64,000 nt of DNA from Porphyrobacter sp. IPPAS B-1204 (GCA_003724185.1 RHGM01000003.1:1034802-1098801), one strand, 5' to 3'. Positions 35,927-46,209 are shown, numbered from the stretch's first letter. A program made the numbers and translations. Notes: a model not told the origin generated them from the sequence alone.

Positions 35927-37254
35927 TTGCGCCCTCCATGAGCGCGGCCAGTGCGGCATGGCTGGGGCCAAGCGCCACGGCCTCGCCCCGCGCCTGCGTT
36001 AGGAAGGCGTCGATCGGCGCGCTCAGCGCCAAGGCCTCATCCAGCAGCGGATCGCCGCCCGCACGATAAGCCCCCATCATCACCAGATCGCGCCCGCTTT
36101 CCCGCGCTGCGATCAGCGCCCGCAGGCGGCGGGCGGCAGCGGCAAGATCGGGCGGCACCAGATCGTCCATCACCCGGCTGAGCGATGCGGGCACGTCTAT
36201 CGCGGGATAATGCCCGCGCTGCGCCAGATCGCGTGACAGAACGATATGCCCGTCAAGGATCGCCCGCGCCGTATCGACCACGGGATCGTTCGCGTCGTCA
36301 CCGTCGGCCAGCACGGTGTAGACCCCCGTCACCGCCCCGCCAGACCGCGCAGAATTCCCCGCCCGCTCCACCAGCCGGGTCACGGCGGCCAGCGCAGATG
36401 GCGGATAGCCCCGTGCTGCGCCGGGCTCGCCCAGCACCAGCGCCAGCTCCCGTGCGGCGTGCGCGACGCGGGTCAGGCTGTCGAGGATCAGCAGCACGCG
36501 CTTGCCCTGCGCCCGGAAATATTCGGCAATCGCGCTGGCATATTGCGCGGCGCGAAGGCGCAGATTGGGGGCGTGATCGGCAGGCACGGCGACCACCACG
36601 ATCCCCCCCGCGCCGGTGCCCTGCCATGTGGCGGTTCACGAAATCGGACACCTCGCGCGCACGCTCGCCGATCAGGGCGACCACGGTCACGTCAGCAACC
36701 GCATGGCCCGCGATGGTATCGACCAGCACCGATTTGCCGACGCCGGAACCCGCCATGATGCCGAGCCTTTGGCCGACGCCCATCGTGGCGAGCGCGTTGA
36801 TCGCGCGCACCCCGCAATCGAAGGGATGTTCGACACTCGCCCGTTCCAGCGCGCCTTCGCGCTTGCCCGCCAGCGGCCAGATGGCGGGCAGATCGAGCCT
36901 CGGCCCGCCATCGATCGGATCGCCCAGCGCATCGACGGCACGGCCCAGCAGGCCCGGCCCGACCCGCACCTCTCCCGGCTGTCCCAGCGCCCTTACCCGC
37001 GCCTGCGGACGCAGCAGCATGGCATCGCCCAGCAGCATCATCAGCGAATGGCCGGCGCGAAAGCCGATCACCTCGGCAAGACATTCGGCACCGCACTCGT
37101 TCTCGATCAGCCCCAGCGAGCCCACCGGCAGCGGCAGCCCCGCCACCTCGATCAACCCGCCATCGCAGGTCACCACGCGCCCGGTCAGCACCGGACCTCC
37201 GGTCACAGCCGCCGCCCGCATCCGGGCGAGATCCAGTTGCAGTTCGGCAATCAT
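35919..37254 (-). pseudogene. fliI: Flagellar export ATPase FliI, split by apparent frameshift
   Basis: The two halves lie in different frames. The first part (from the ATG at 37254, MIAELQLDLARMRAAAV) carries Walker A GIMAGSGVGKSVLVDTIAGH and reaches IGERAREVSDFVNRHMAGH. The rest (VVVAVPADHAPNLRLRAAQY, AIAEYF, LLILDSLTRVAHAARELALV) continues one frame over from about 36610. The full span is 1336 bases, one more than 445 codons, so removal of a single base would give a normal 444-residue FliI. A run of seven G (C at 36603-36609 on the plus strand) lies exactly at the break. It may be a sequencing error, a real mutation or a slippery switch. The genes on both sides overlap normally. Confidence 0.85.
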
Positions 37255-37901
37255 CCCTGCACCGCTGCGGCAATGGCGCGGCGCCATTCGGCAGGGCCAT
37301 CGGAAACGGAGCCATCCGCGCCTTCGATCAGCACACCGCCGCGTTCCAGCGCCGCGTCGGGCGTTAACCGCCAGCCCGCCAGCGCGTCCGTCCCCAGCAG
37401 GGCAATGTCATCGGGGTGGAGATGCAGCGACAGGCTCTCCGCCGCCCCGCCAATCCGCCGCGCCGCCGCATGACAGCGCGCCAGCAGGCCATCCCGGTCA
37501 ATCGCCGCGCCCGCCAGCGCGCCATCGCACAGCGCCATCACCGTGGCGGCGAGATCATCGGCGAGCACGCCTTGCGCCGCTTCATCCAGAGCGCGGAAAT
37601 TGAGCCTGAGCGCCCGTTGCCGTGCAGCGCGATCCTCAGCCTCGGCTGCGGCAGCGGCGCGGCCTGCGGCTTCGCCTGTCGCATAGGCGCGGGCGATGGC
37701 TTCGGCGTGCGGATCGGGTTCGGGTTCTTCGGGCGCAGGCTCTGGCAGCGACGGCGGAGGCGCGTCCGGTTCAGGCCCGGCAAACGGCGACGCCTCGCGG
37801 AAACCCGCGCCCGATCCCAGCATCCCCAGCCAGTCCGGCCCGTCCGCCGCAGCGGCAGGTTCGGCCAGCGCGGCCATCCAATCAGACAAATTCGCCCCCA
37901 C
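37251..37901 (-). CDS. fliH: Flagellar export regulator FliH
   Basis: The 216-residue protein has a Pro/Glu-rich N-terminal part, a central helical stretch (AYATGEAAGRAAAAAEAEDR) and a C-terminal FliH domain (SLSLHLHPDDIALLGTDALA, GGVLIEGADGSVSDG). It binds FliI and regulates it. The start is uncertain: GTG 37901, TTG 37889 and ATG 37877 are all possible. It overlaps the fliG end and the fliI start (ATGA). Confidence 0.8.
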   Translation of the reverse strand: MGANLSDWMAALAEPAAAADGPDWLGMLGSGAGFREASPFAGPEPDAPPPSLPEPAPEEPEPDPHAEAIARAYATGEAAGRAAAAAEAEDRAARQRALRLNFRALDEAAQGVLADDLAATVMALCDGALAGAAIDRDGLLARCHAAARRIGGAAESLSLHLHPDDIALLGTDALAGWRLTPDAALERGGVLIEGADGSVSDGPAEWRRAIAAAVQG

Positions 37902-38925
37902 CGCTTCCGATCACGATCTCGCCCGCTTCGGCAAGGCCGCGCGCGATGTCGACGATGGCCTTCTGCGCGGCGATGACCTCGCTCTTGGCGAGGCGACCGC
38001 GCAGTTCGATCTCGTCGCGCACACCGTCGGCTGCGCGGCTCGACATGGCGGCGAAGAACGGCGCGCGGTCGGCTTCCTTGAGGCCTTTGAGCGCATCGAC
38101 CAGCTTCTCGTTGTCGACATCGCGCAGCAGGCGGCCCATCCCCATCGGATCGAGCGCGAACAGCATTTCGAAGGTGAACAGCTCCTCCTCGATCTTTTCG
38201 GCCAGCGGTCCGTCGCGCTCGGCAATGGCGGGCAGCACGGTGCCACGCATCTCGCCAGCGGCCAGATTGATGAGGTTTGCCGCATCCCTCGGCCCGCCCA
38301 GCATCAGCGCCGCGGTGCCATAGGTTGCCGAAATGCGCTGGGTCAGCAGCGTGTCGATGGTGCTGATGGCGGTGGCAGAGATGGCCCCGCTTTTCGCCAC
38401 CCGCTCCACCACCAGCGTTTGCAGTTCAAACGGCAGCATCGCCAGCACTGCGGCCGCCGGTTCGGGATCGATCAGTAGCAGCAGCGCGGCGATCACCTGC
38501 GGGTGTTCGTCAAGGATCAGCCGCACCAGCACGCCGGGGGCAAGCCATTTTGCCAGCTCCAGAGAGCGCGGCGCGGCGTCCGGTTCGATCCGCTGCATCA
38601 TGCTGTCGGCCCGCGCCGGGCCAAGCGCCTTGTCGAGCAATGTGCGCACCCGGTCTGTCCGTCCGCGCATCGGCAGCATCTCACGCGATGCCTCACCCGC
38701 AAAATCGGCCAACGCCTCGGCCATGTGCGGCTGTTCGATCTCCCCCAGCGCCATCATCGCCGCGCCCAGCTTTTCCAGTTCAGCGGGGCTGAGGCGGGCG
38801 AGCAGGCTGGTCGCCTCGGCATCATCCAGCAGCATCAGGAACACCGCCGCCCGGTCCACCCGGCTCAGCAGCGCGGGGGCGGTTGCGGGAGCAGCGGCGT
38901 CGTTCAGGGCAATGTCGAGGCTCAT
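37882..38925 (-). CDS. fliG: Flagellar motor switch protein FliG
   Basis: The 347-residue protein has the FliG N-, middle and C-terminal domains: RAAVFLMLLDDAEATSLLAR, the EHPQ motif in ILDEHPQVIAALLLLI and the torque helix region EKIEEELFTFEMLFALDPMG. It links the MS ring to the stator and switch. Its start overlaps the fliF stop by four bases. Confidence 0.95.
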   Translation of the reverse strand: MSLDIALNDAAAPATAPALLSRVDRAAVFLMLLDDAEATSLLARLSPAELEKLGAAMMALGEIEQPHMAEALADFAGEASREMLPMRGRTDRVRTLLDKALGPARADSMMQRIEPDAAPRSLELAKWLAPGVLVRLILDEHPQVIAALLLLIDPEPAAAVLAMLPFELQTLVVERVAKSGAISATAISTIDTLLTQRISATYGTAALMLGGPRDAANLINLAAGEMRGTVLPAIAERDGPLAEKIEEELFTFEMLFALDPMGMGRLLRDVDNEKLVDALKGLKEADRAPFFAAMSSRAADGVRDEIELRGRLAKSEVIAAQKAIVDIARGLAEAGEIVIGSGGGEFV

Positions 38926-40586
38926 GCCGCACCTGTTTCGGGTGCGGGGGCGGCGGGCGCTTCGAGCATCCGCTGGAGCGCCTCTACTGCGCGTTCGGGC
39001 TGGCTTGCCGCCAATCGCCGCGCCAGTTCGACCTGGCGGGGAAGATCGGGGAGCGCCGCGCCTTCATCGGCGGCGTTGATCGGGGTGCCGTTGTCCGCGC
39101 CGTTATCCTCCGCGCCGATCACGGCAAGCGGGGCATTTTCGGCGGGGGTGACAGCAGGTGCCTCACCCTTCCCCTTCAGCTTGCCGATCAGCGGGCGCAC
39201 CGCCAGCAGCAGCACCAGCAGCACCGCCACCAAAGCCGTGCCATACCGCACCAGCATGGCGAACCACGGCTGTTCGTAGAAGGCGGGGGGTTCGAGATTG
39301 GCGGGTTCGAACTTGCTTGCGACCACCTGCACCATGTCACCGCGCTGGGTGTTCGCGCCTACAGCGGCACTGACCAGCGCCTCCAATTGCTGCCGGGTCA
39401 GCGGCGCGGCAGCCTTCAGCGCGGCATCGCTGACCGCGACAGCGACCGACAGCTTTTTCAGCGCGCCCGGCCCGGCGGTGGTAACCGCAACCTCGCGGCC
39501 CAGTTCATAGGAACGGTCGGTCGCGGTTTCGGTGTCGGTTGATGTCGCGGCGGCGGGCGGCGGGGGGTTGGGCGCGCCATCGACCAGCTGCGCTTGCGGC
39601 GGGGGCGTGTTGGCCGGAACCCCCGGCACGCCGCCCGCCGGGCCTACGCCCGTGCGGGTCGCCTCGCGGGCACTTTCGGCGCGGATTGCGCCTTCCTTTT
39701 CGTAAGTTTCGCGCGCGGTGGTGACTTCGGCTGTGTCGAGTTCGACCTGCACCTGCGCGCTGAAGTTGCCTTCGCCCAGCAGGGGCAACAACAGCGCGTC
39801 GATCTGCTGGCTGAGCTTCGCCTCATGCTCGCGCTGCAAGGTCAGGCCCTCGCCCGCCGCCTCACGCGGATCGGACAGCAACCGGCCGTTCTGGTCGACC
39901 ACGCGCACAGCGTCCGCGTTAAGCCCCGGCACCGAGCCGGCAACCAGATTGACGATCGCGCTGACCTGATCGGGCGAAAGGCTGCGCCCGCTGACCAGCC
40001 GCACCATCACCGACGCGGACGGCGCGTTGTTATCGCGCACGAACACCGATCGTTCGGGCGTGGCAAGGTGGACGCGGACGCTTTCGATCCCGTCGATCTC
40101 GCGGATCGTCAGCATCAATTCGCGTTCCCGCGCCAGCCGCAGCCGCTCGCCCTCAAGCGTGCGTGACGTGCCCAGCGGCATCGCATCGAGCATGGCTTCC
40201 GCGCCTTCGGGCGCGGCAATGCCTGCGTTGCTGGCGACCAGCATCTTGGCGCGGTAGAGATCGCTTTCGGCCACCGACAGCGCGCCGGTGGAATTGTTGA
40301 TGGCGTAATCGATCCCGCCCGCCTCCAGCGTCTCGACCACCTTGGCGCGCTCGGCATCGGTGAGGCTGGTGTAGAGCACGCGGTCAGGGCCGGAGGATAT
40401 CGCCATCCACAAGGCCGCCGCCGCCGCCAGCGCGCCCACTCCCGCCAGGGCAGGCAAGGCGCGGGCAAGCGCGGGCTGGCTGATGAAACCGGCAACCGGC
40501 GGCGGCAGCATGGTGCGCCAGCCGGTGGTTGCAGGGGCGAGCGGCAGGCCTGCCGCATCGGCGGGCACAGGCAGAGCGTCAGCCAT
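38922..40586 (-). CDS. fliF: Flagellar MS-ring protein FliF
   Basis: The 554-residue protein has a first membrane helix (about 45-65), a periplasmic ring region (KVVETLEAGGIDYAINNSTG, VHLATPERSVFVRDN, SGRSLSPDQVSAIVNLVAGS) and a second membrane helix (about 435-455). A FliG-binding C-terminus (VELARRLAASQPERAVEALQ) follows. It forms the base of the motor and housing for the export gate. It lies 3 bp after fliE. Confidence 0.95.
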   Translation of the reverse strand: MADALPVPADAAGLPLAPATTGWRTMLPPPVAGFISQPALARALPALAGVGALAAAAALWMAISSGPDRVLYTSLTDAERAKVVETLEAGGIDYAINNSTGALSVAESDLYRAKMLVASNAGIAAPEGAEAMLDAMPLGTSRTLEGERLRLARERELMLTIREIDGIESVRVHLATPERSVFVRDNNAPSASVMVRLVSGRSLSPDQVSAIVNLVAGSVPGLNADAVRVVDQNGRLLSDPREAAGEGLTLQREHEAKLSQQIDALLLPLLGEGNFSAQVQVELDTAEVTTARETYEKEGAIRAESAREATRTGVGPAGGVPGVPANTPPPQAQLVDGAPNPPPPAAATSTDTETATDRSYELGREVAVTTAGPGALKKLSVAVAVSDAALKAAAPLTRQQLEALVSAAVGANTQRGDMVQVVASKFEPANLEPPAFYEQPWFAMLVRYGTALVAVLLVLLLAVRPLIGKLKGKGEAPAVTPAENAPLAVIGAEDNGADNGTPINAADEGAALPDLPRQVELARRLAASQPERAVEALQRMLEAPAAPAPETGAA

Positions 40587-40589
40587 TTA

Positions 40590-40952
40590 TCAGCCCCCCA
40601 TCCGCATGATGTCTTGATAGGCGTTCAGCAGCTTGTTGCGCACTTGCAGCGTGGCCTCGAACGCGACGCCCGCTTCCTGCCGCGCCAGCATCACCTGCGC
40701 GATGTCGGTCACTTGCCCGCGTTCATAGGCGACCTGCATCTGGCTCGAATGGTCCTGCACCGCGCTGACCTGCTTGAGCGCATTGTGCAGCGTATCGGCA
40801 AAACCCGCGCCGGGGGCCTGCGGCGGGGCAAACGCCCGCCCCGCCTCGCTCGCGCTGCGCACATCGCGCAAGGCAGCGCTGCGCGACAGCACCGATGCGC
40901 GCAGGGCCATCACGTCCTCGATGCCGAATCCGGTGCGACCAACCAGGTTCAT
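40590..40952 (-). CDS. fliE: Flagellar hook-basal body protein FliE
   Basis: The 120-residue protein has the FliE C-terminal pattern: [37 protein letters not shown] and [17 protein letters not shown]. It joins the MS ring to the rod. Its start overlaps the stop of the sigma-54 activator gene by four bases. Confidence 0.95.
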   Translation of the reverse strand: MNLVGRTGFGIEDVMALRASVLSRSAALRDVRSASEAGRAFAPPQAPGAGFADTLHNALKQVSAVQDHSSQMQVAYERGQVTDIAQVMLARQEAGVAFEATLQVRNKLLNAYQDIMRMGG

Positions 40953-42256
40953 GCCGCACCTCCCGCCGCCAGCATCCCGGCCCCGCGCATCGAGGCGAGG
41001 CGGTATCTCAATGTGCGCTCCGATATGCCGAGCGTGCGCGCCGTCGCGGCGCGGTTACCGCCGTGGCGGTCAAGCGTTTCCATGATCGCCCGCGCTTCGG
41101 AGGCGAATGCCACATCCGACAGGGATCGCGGCGCGGTGATGCGGGTCAGCGGGATCGCCGCGCTTTCCAAGGCCGGGCGCACAGCGGTGTCGAAGATGAT
41201 ATGTTCAGCCGCAATGGCCTGCGCCCCGCCCGCCAGCAGCAGCGCGCGGCGGATGACGTTTTCCAGCTCGCGGACATTGCCGGGCCAGGGATGTGCTTCC
41301 AGCAGGGCGAGCGCGTCCGCCGCGATCCAGCCGGGTTGGCCGGCTGCGGGGGCGTGGCGCAGCAGCATCGCAAAGGCCAGCGGGGCAATATCACCGGGCC
41401 GATCCCGCAGCGCGGGCAGCGTCAGGGGGAAGACATTCAAACGGTAGAGCAGATCTTCGCGGAAGCGCCCGGCTCGGGCCTCGCTGGCGAGGTGGCGGTT
41501 GGTCGCGGCGATGATCCGCACGTCCACCTTCAAGGGTTTGGTCGCGCCCAGCGGCAAGACCTCGCCTTCCTGAAGCGTGCGCAACATTTTCGATTGCAGG
41601 GCGAGCGGCAATTCGCCGATCTCGTCAAGCAGCAGCGTGCCGCCATCGGCTGCGCGGAACAATCCCTCGGCCGCTTCCGCCGCGCCGGTAAAGGCGCCCT
41701 TCTTGTGGCCGAACAGCAGCGCCTCCAGCATGGCTTCGGGCATGGCGGCGCAATTGACCGCGACAAAGGGGCCATCCTTGCGGGCGGACAGGCGGTGGAC
41801 GAAACGCGCCAGCACCTCTTTGCCGGTGCCGGTCGGCCCTTCGAGCAGCACCGGAATATCGCTCGCGGCAATCCGTTCGGCCAGCGTCAGCAGCGCCAGC
41901 GACTGTGGATCGCCCGCCACCGGCCAGCCGCCCTGCGCAGACGCCGCGATCAGCGCGGCGCGGGCAGAGGGCAGCTGCGCCGGATCATAGGCGAGCGCGA
42001 TCCGGTTCGCCCCTGTCATGGCCAACACGGGCGTATCCGCATGGGTCAGGGCGATGGCGGTCTTTCCCCCGCGGGCGATGGCGGCGGCCATCGGTTCGCG
42101 CAGGGTATCGCCCAGCACAATCCGGTCACGCTGCCAGCTGCCACCCATCAGCGGCACGGTCATGCCGATCAGGATGTCATGCCCTCCTGCCGCTTCACCG
42201 GCTGCCGGGCCTGCCCCTTTACCGTCCCGCGCCGCGCAGATCGCCGGTTCCATCAT
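40949..42256 (-). CDS. Sigma-54-dependent flagellar regulator (FlbD/FleQ-like)
   Basis: The 435-residue protein has a short non-receiver N-terminal domain and a full AAA+ core. Walker A is [16 protein letters not shown], the sigma-54 contact loop GAFTGA is intact, Walker B is [11 protein letters not shown], and AATNRHL and the [11 protein letters not shown] helix are present. A Fis-type HTH follows ([20 protein letters not shown]). It lacks a phosphorylatable Asp domain, like FlbD/FleQ. It heads the fliE-fliS run and should activate class II/III flagellar genes with sigma-54. A clear sigma-54 promoter was not found nearby. Confidence 0.88.
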   Translation of the reverse strand: MMEPAICAARDGKGAGPAAGEAAGGHDILIGMTVPLMGGSWQRDRIVLGDTLREPMAAAIARGGKTAIALTHADTPVLAMTGANRIALAYDPAQLPSARAALIAASAQGGWPVAGDPQSLALLTLAERIAASDIPVLLEGPTGTGKEVLARFVHRLSARKDGPFVAVNCAAMPEAMLEALLFGHKKGAFTGAAEAAEGLFRAADGGTLLLDEIGELPLALQSKMLRTLQEGEVLPLGATKPLKVDVRIIAATNRHLASEARAGRFREDLLYRLNVFPLTLPALRDRPGDIAPLAFAMLLRHAPAAGQPGWIAADALALLEAHPWPGNVRELENVIRRALLLAGGAQAIAAEHIIFDTAVRPALESAAIPLTRITAPRSLSDVAFASEARAIMETLDRHGGNRAATARTLGISERTLRYRLASMRGAGMLAAGGAA

Positions 42257-42433
42257 GTATGCCCCTGTTTGCCGTATGTGTGCCTGTGTGTGGCAAAGCT
42301 CTGCCGCATACAGGCTGCACGCGAGGCAAATTTAAGCCCCCGTAGCTTCCCCTATGCGGCCCGCGACAAACACCTATTGCGCCGCGCCCTCCCTTGCGGG
42401 CGGTTTCGCCATCGGGGATTTATCTATTTGTTT

Positions 42434-42460
42434 TAAAGCCCGAAATTTTCCGGCTTAAAC
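42434..42460 (+). promoter_or_regulatory. Possible sigma-28-type promoter of fliC
   Basis: TAAAGCCC (42434-42441), 11 bases and GCTTAAAC (42453-42460) fit the flagellar sigma-28 plan TAAA-N15-GCCGATAA in the -35 part and partly in the -10 part. The start codon is about 77 bases on. The -10 match is only about half, so this is tentative. Confidence 0.35.
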
Positions 42461-42537
42461 ATTCCCGCCAGCAGCCGCTCTAATGGCCAGCAGCGACGGG
42501 CCTGTTCGTCCTGCCTGACCATTCGGGAGTTTGAACA

Positions 42538-43359
42538 ATGAACGTAGTGAACACCAACATCTCGGCCCTGCGCGCCACCAACGCCAGCGTTTCGGCGGGC
42601 AAGATGCTCGGCACCGCAATGGAGCGCCTGTCGACCGGCCGCCGCATCAACAGCGCCGCCGACGATGCCGCCGGTCTCGCGATTGCCGCCTCCTTCACCT
42701 CGCAGATCCGCGGCATGTCGCAGGGTATCCGCAACGCCAACGACGGTATTTCGCTGGCCCAGACCGCTGAAGGCGCGCTCGACGAAGTCACCAACATGCT
42801 CCAGCGGATGCGCGAACTGACGGTGCAGCGTTCGAACGAGACCTATTCGGCCGACGACATCGCCAACATCGATTCGGAGCGTGACGCGCTGGCCGGGCAG
42901 ATCAACTCGGTGATCTCCAACACCACCTTCAACGGCATCAACCTGTTCTCCACCGCCACCAACGAAATCAGCATCCAGGCGGGCGCCGCCACGGTCGACG
43001 CGCTGAGCGTGACTTTGCCGGAACTCGACGCCGCAGCCGATCTGACGGCGGTCGTCACCTTCGGCGGCACGCCGGCGGCAGTGGCAACGGCAACGCTGGA
43101 ACAGTATGACACCGCAATCGGTGCCGTCACCACCGCCCGCGCCGATCTCGGTGCCTTCCAGAACCGCCTGCAGTCGGCGGTGAACAACCTCACCAACGTC
43201 TCGACCAACCTGACCGATGCGCGTTCGCGGATCATGGACACCGATTATTCGGCGGAAACGACCCAGCTCGCCAAGGCGCAGATCCTTGGTCAGGCGTCCA
43301 CCGCGATGCTGGCCCAGGCCAACCAGTCGCAGCAGAACGTGCTGTCGCTGCTGCGTTAA
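42538..43359 (+). CDS. fliC: Flagellin
   Basis: The 273-residue protein keeps the flagellin ends. The N-terminus reads [20 protein letters not shown], then [19 protein letters not shown]; the C-terminus has [20 protein letters not shown] and [12 protein letters not shown] very short middle (about 150-200) shows that outer domains D2 and D3 are almost absent, as in many alphaproteobacteria. It builds the filament. GGGAG lies eight bases before the ATG. It is divergent from the flagellar operon and ends at a strong terminator. Confidence 0.97.
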   Translation: MNVVNTNISALRATNASVSAGKMLGTAMERLSTGRRINSAADDAAGLAIAASFTSQIRGMSQGIRNANDGISLAQTAEGALDEVTNMLQRMRELTVQRSNETYSADDIANIDSERDALAGQINSVISNTTFNGINLFSTATNEISIQAGAATVDALSVTLPELDAAADLTAVVTFGGTPAAVATATLEQYDTAIGAVTTARADLGAFQNRLQSAVNNLTNVSTNLTDARSRIMDTDYSAETTQLAKAQILGQASTAMLAQANQSQQNVLSLLR

Positions 43360-43402
43360 GTCTCCCGCGCACCACCCCTTTTCCCCTGAGGGGCGGGCAG
43401 GC

Positions 43403-43432
43403 AAGCCCGGAGCCGCAAGGCTCCGGGCTTTT
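43403..43432 (+). terminator. Rho-independent terminator after fliC
   Basis: AAGCCCGGAGCC (43403-43414) and GGCTCCGGGCTT (43419-43430) form a perfect 12-bp stem with a GCAA loop, followed by TTTT. It lies 43 bp after the flagellin stop and fits a highly expressed gene. Confidence 0.92.
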
Positions 43433-43511
43433 GCTGTGAAGGCAGGCATGGGATGGGACGTGAAAGGTGCAGACCCGCCGCAGAAAAACGCGCCTGCAGG
43501 CAGCCGTGCTG

Positions 43512-45122
43512 CTATCCCGCCGCCTCTGCCAAAGCTTGCGCAGTCTTGTAGTCGGGCTTGCCATTGTTGAGCCGCAGCGACTGGCCGGTGATAATGTAGC
43601 GCCGCGGGATCTTGTATCCGGCCAGCCCTGCGCGGGCCCAGGCGTCGAGCGCCGCTTCCTCGACCTCGCCTTCAGGCTGGACGACAGCCACCACCTTGCG
43701 CCCGAACCGGGGATCGGGAAGGCTGACCACGCGCACATCCTTGACCGCCGGATGATCGAGCAGCACCGCCTCGACCTCCTCGGGGAAGACCTTTTCGCCG
43801 CCGGTGTTGATGCACATATTGTCACGGCCGATGAATTCGAGCGTCCCGTCCGCCGCCCAGCGCGCGCGGTCACCGGTCATCAGCCAGCGCTGGCCGCCGA
43901 TGACGGGGAAGGTCGCCGCGTTCTTTTCGTCCTCGCCGAGATAGCCGAGCGGCAGCGGGCCGGTGCGCGCAACGATGCCGACGCCGTCGCTGCCGGGGGG
44001 AATCTCGCGCAGATGCTCGTCAAACAGCTTCGTCTCGCGCCCGGGCAGGGGCTGGAACTTGCCCCCGCCGCTGCTACCCGCCGCGGTGGTGATGACGATG
44101 CCGGTGCCGGAACTTTCGGACGATCCCAGCGCGTCGATGATCATCAGCGAAGGGTGATGCGCGATAAGCCGCTGCTTCAGCGCAGGCGAAAACACCGCGC
44201 CTGATGATGTGATGCTGCGAAGGGACGCCAGCACGTCGCCTGCGTCGCTTCTCGCATCCAGCCGGTCGGCCAGCGGCAGGGCAAAGGCATCGCCGACGAT
44301 GAAAATCCCGCGCGCGCCCAGCCGCCGTACCTCGTCCAGCGCCAGATCGGCATCGAATTTCGGCCCCGGCAACAGCGCCAGCGTGCCGCCTTTCAGCAGG
44401 TGGATCACCGCCGTGAATTGCCCCGCGCCGTGCATCAGCGGGCTGAGCAGCAGCATCGGCGAAGTGCTCGCGGGGTGATCGGGGCCGATGGCAGCAGCCT
44501 GCGCGACCTGCTCCGCAAGGCTTCCCGCGACAAAGGGCGGCGTCCCCGGCGGGCGCTGCCACAGCCCGATGTTGAAGGCCTGCCACGCCTGATCCATCGG
44601 CCACATCACCGCCTTGGGCATCCCGGTCGTACCTCCGGTTGCGGTCAGGAACAGCGCTGCCGGATCATCATGGATGGCGAAGTCTTCGGGCAGCGGCGTT
44701 TCGCACAGGCCCGACCACTCCGCGCCGCCGACATCCACCGTCAGCGTGCCTGCGGGCATCGCCTCTGCCGCCGCTGCGGCAAAATCGCTCTCGGTGAACA
44801 GCGCCTTCAGGCCGAAGCGGCTGAAGATATCGGCCAATTCGCGGGTCTTGTAATGGTAGTTCACATTGACCGGCACCACGCCCGCCTTCACGCAGCCGAA
44901 ATAGGCGAGCATGTAATCGGGCGTGTTGCGCAGCATCTGCCCGGCAATGTCACCGGGCCGAAGGCCGCGCGCGATCAGGCCTGCGGCAAGGGAATCGGTG
45001 ATCGCGTCAAGATCGCCCCACGTCACAACCCGTGTGCCGTGCACCAGCGCCGGCCGGTCCGCCGGGACCGCCGCCGCCAAAGCCTTCAGCACAATCCCGA
45101 AATTCGCGCCCGCAAACACCAT
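43512..45122 (-). CDS. AMP-dependent acyl-CoA synthetase
   Basis: The 536-residue enzyme has the ANL core: TATGGTTGMPKAVMW (AMP-binding P-loop), the A5-type ALGSSESSGTG, TGDRARWAADGTLEFIGRDN and the C-terminal catalytic Lys near GKPDYKTAQ. It activates a carboxylic acid to its CoA thioester. An AAGGAGA block nine bases before ATG 45122 favours this start over 45143. It is divergent from the LuxR-type gene. The substrate is unknown; an aromatic or terpenoid acid is suggested only by the neighbouring oxygenase genes. Confidence 0.88.
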   Translation of the reverse strand: MVFAGANFGIVLKALAAAVPADRPALVHGTRVVTWGDLDAITDSLAAGLIARGLRPGDIAGQMLRNTPDYMLAYFGCVKAGVVPVNVNYHYKTRELADIFSRFGLKALFTESDFAAAAAEAMPAGTLTVDVGGAEWSGLCETPLPEDFAIHDDPAALFLTATGGTTGMPKAVMWPMDQAWQAFNIGLWQRPPGTPPFVAGSLAEQVAQAAAIGPDHPASTSPMLLLSPLMHGAGQFTAVIHLLKGGTLALLPGPKFDADLALDEVRRLGARGIFIVGDAFALPLADRLDARSDAGDVLASLRSITSSGAVFSPALKQRLIAHHPSLMIIDALGSSESSGTGIVITTAAGSSGGGKFQPLPGRETKLFDEHLREIPPGSDGVGIVARTGPLPLGYLGEDEKNAATFPVIGGQRWLMTGDRARWAADGTLEFIGRDNMCINTGGEKVFPEEVEAVLLDHPAVKDVRVVSLPDPRFGRKVVAVVQPEGEVEEAALDAWARAGLAGYKIPRRYIITGQSLRLNNGKPDYKTAQALAEAAG

Positions 45123-45254
45123 ACCCGCATCTCTCCTTGTCATTTTCGCTAGCCCCCGCAGCCGCAGCTTTCCCCTAGGTAAATGATGAGGACATCCTGC
45201 GTTATTGCGCTAATGTCCCGATTGAGAAAACAAACAGAGGAGCAAGGCACGGCA

Positions 45255-46064
45255 ATGGCTACAAATGTTGTCGAACTGCGCACGCCGCAAGGCCGCGAGT
45301 CGCTTGATCTGCTGCTTGAACAGGTCACCATCACCTGCCCCGAGGATATCCACGATGCAGCGGTGAACCTCGCCCGGATCGCGCAGGAACGCGGGATGCA
45401 GATCGCGGTGTGCGATGACATTTCCTCGAAAGAGCCGATGGTCGATGCCGAAGGCACGATCCTCAACGCTGATATCTTCCGCTGGCTGGATGACGGGGCG
45501 CGCTGGTGGGAGGATCACCGCCTCGCGCTGCATTCGCCCCTGCCGCGCGCCTGCCGCTATGAAAGCGAGCCGTTCTGGGTGAACCGCCACGGTTTCAACA
45601 CCCGCTGGCGCAACCACTATCTGGCCGAGATTGACCTCAACGATTTCGAAAAGCGCGCCCTGTGCAAGGCGGCGATCGTGGTGCCGGTGCACCTGCCCTT
45701 CGGCCAGATTTCGGCCAGCAGCTTCATCAGCATGGACCGCGACAAGGAAGACCTCTCGGCCGAATTTGCCGAATATGGCGCGCTGTTTGCGATGGTGACG
45801 CGGTGCTTTGTCGCCGGATACGTGCAGGCCAACCGCACCAAGCGGCGCATCCCGTCCGATTGCGTGCTGTCCAAGCGCGAAGTCGAATGCCTGCGCTGGG
45901 CGGCGATCGGCAAGACCGACAAGGAGATCAGCATGATCCTCAACCGGTCACACGCCACGATCCGCTATCACATCCACCGCGCGGGCGAGAAGCTGGACAG
46001 CGTCAACCGCGCGCAGACGATCTTCAAGGCGGGGCAGCTGGGTTACTTGGGTGCGTCGGATTAG
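45255..46064 (+). CDS. LuxR-family transcriptional regulator with autoinducer-domain-like N-terminus
   Basis: The 269-residue protein has an N-terminal domain resembling the autoinducer-binding fold (WWEDHRLALHSPLPRACRYE, VVPVHLPFGQISASSFISM). The C-terminal LuxR HTH reads LSKREVECLRWAAIGKTDKE, ISMILNRSHATIRYHIHRAG. No LuxI gene is in the window, so it is an orphan regulator. Its ligand may be a plant or aromatic compound rather than a homoserine lactone. ATG 45255 is used because the added residues upstream are unlike the family. It is divergent from the acyl-CoA synthetase and close to the Rieske genes, which it may control. Confidence 0.82.
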   Translation: MATNVVELRTPQGRESLDLLLEQVTITCPEDIHDAAVNLARIAQERGMQIAVCDDISSKEPMVDAEGTILNADIFRWLDDGARWWEDHRLALHSPLPRACRYESEPFWVNRHGFNTRWRNHYLAEIDLNDFEKRALCKAAIVVPVHLPFGQISASSFISMDRDKEDLSAEFAEYGALFAMVTRCFVAGYVQANRTKRRIPSDCVLSKREVECLRWAAIGKTDKEISMILNRSHATIRYHIHRAGEKLDSVNRAQTIFKAGQLGYLGASD

Positions 46065-46209
46065 TTTCGAGGGCGCCTCCGCGCCCTCGTCCTCGGTGCG
46101 TTTCGATCCCTGCGGGATCGAGCACCTGCGGGCGGCCGGTCGGCCTTGCGGTCGCATTGCGACCGGACCAGCGCTTTAAATCCCCCTCCCGCGTGCGGGA
46201 GGGGAGTTC

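Noticed and set aside
42286..42306. TGTGGCAAAGCTCTGCC as a sigma-54 promoter
   Set aside because: The GG and GC elements are nine bases apart instead of ten, so it does not fit.
46071..46090. Hairpin GAGGGCGC/GCGCCCTC after the LuxR-type gene as a terminator
   Set aside because: No T run follows the stem; it may be a weak structure only.
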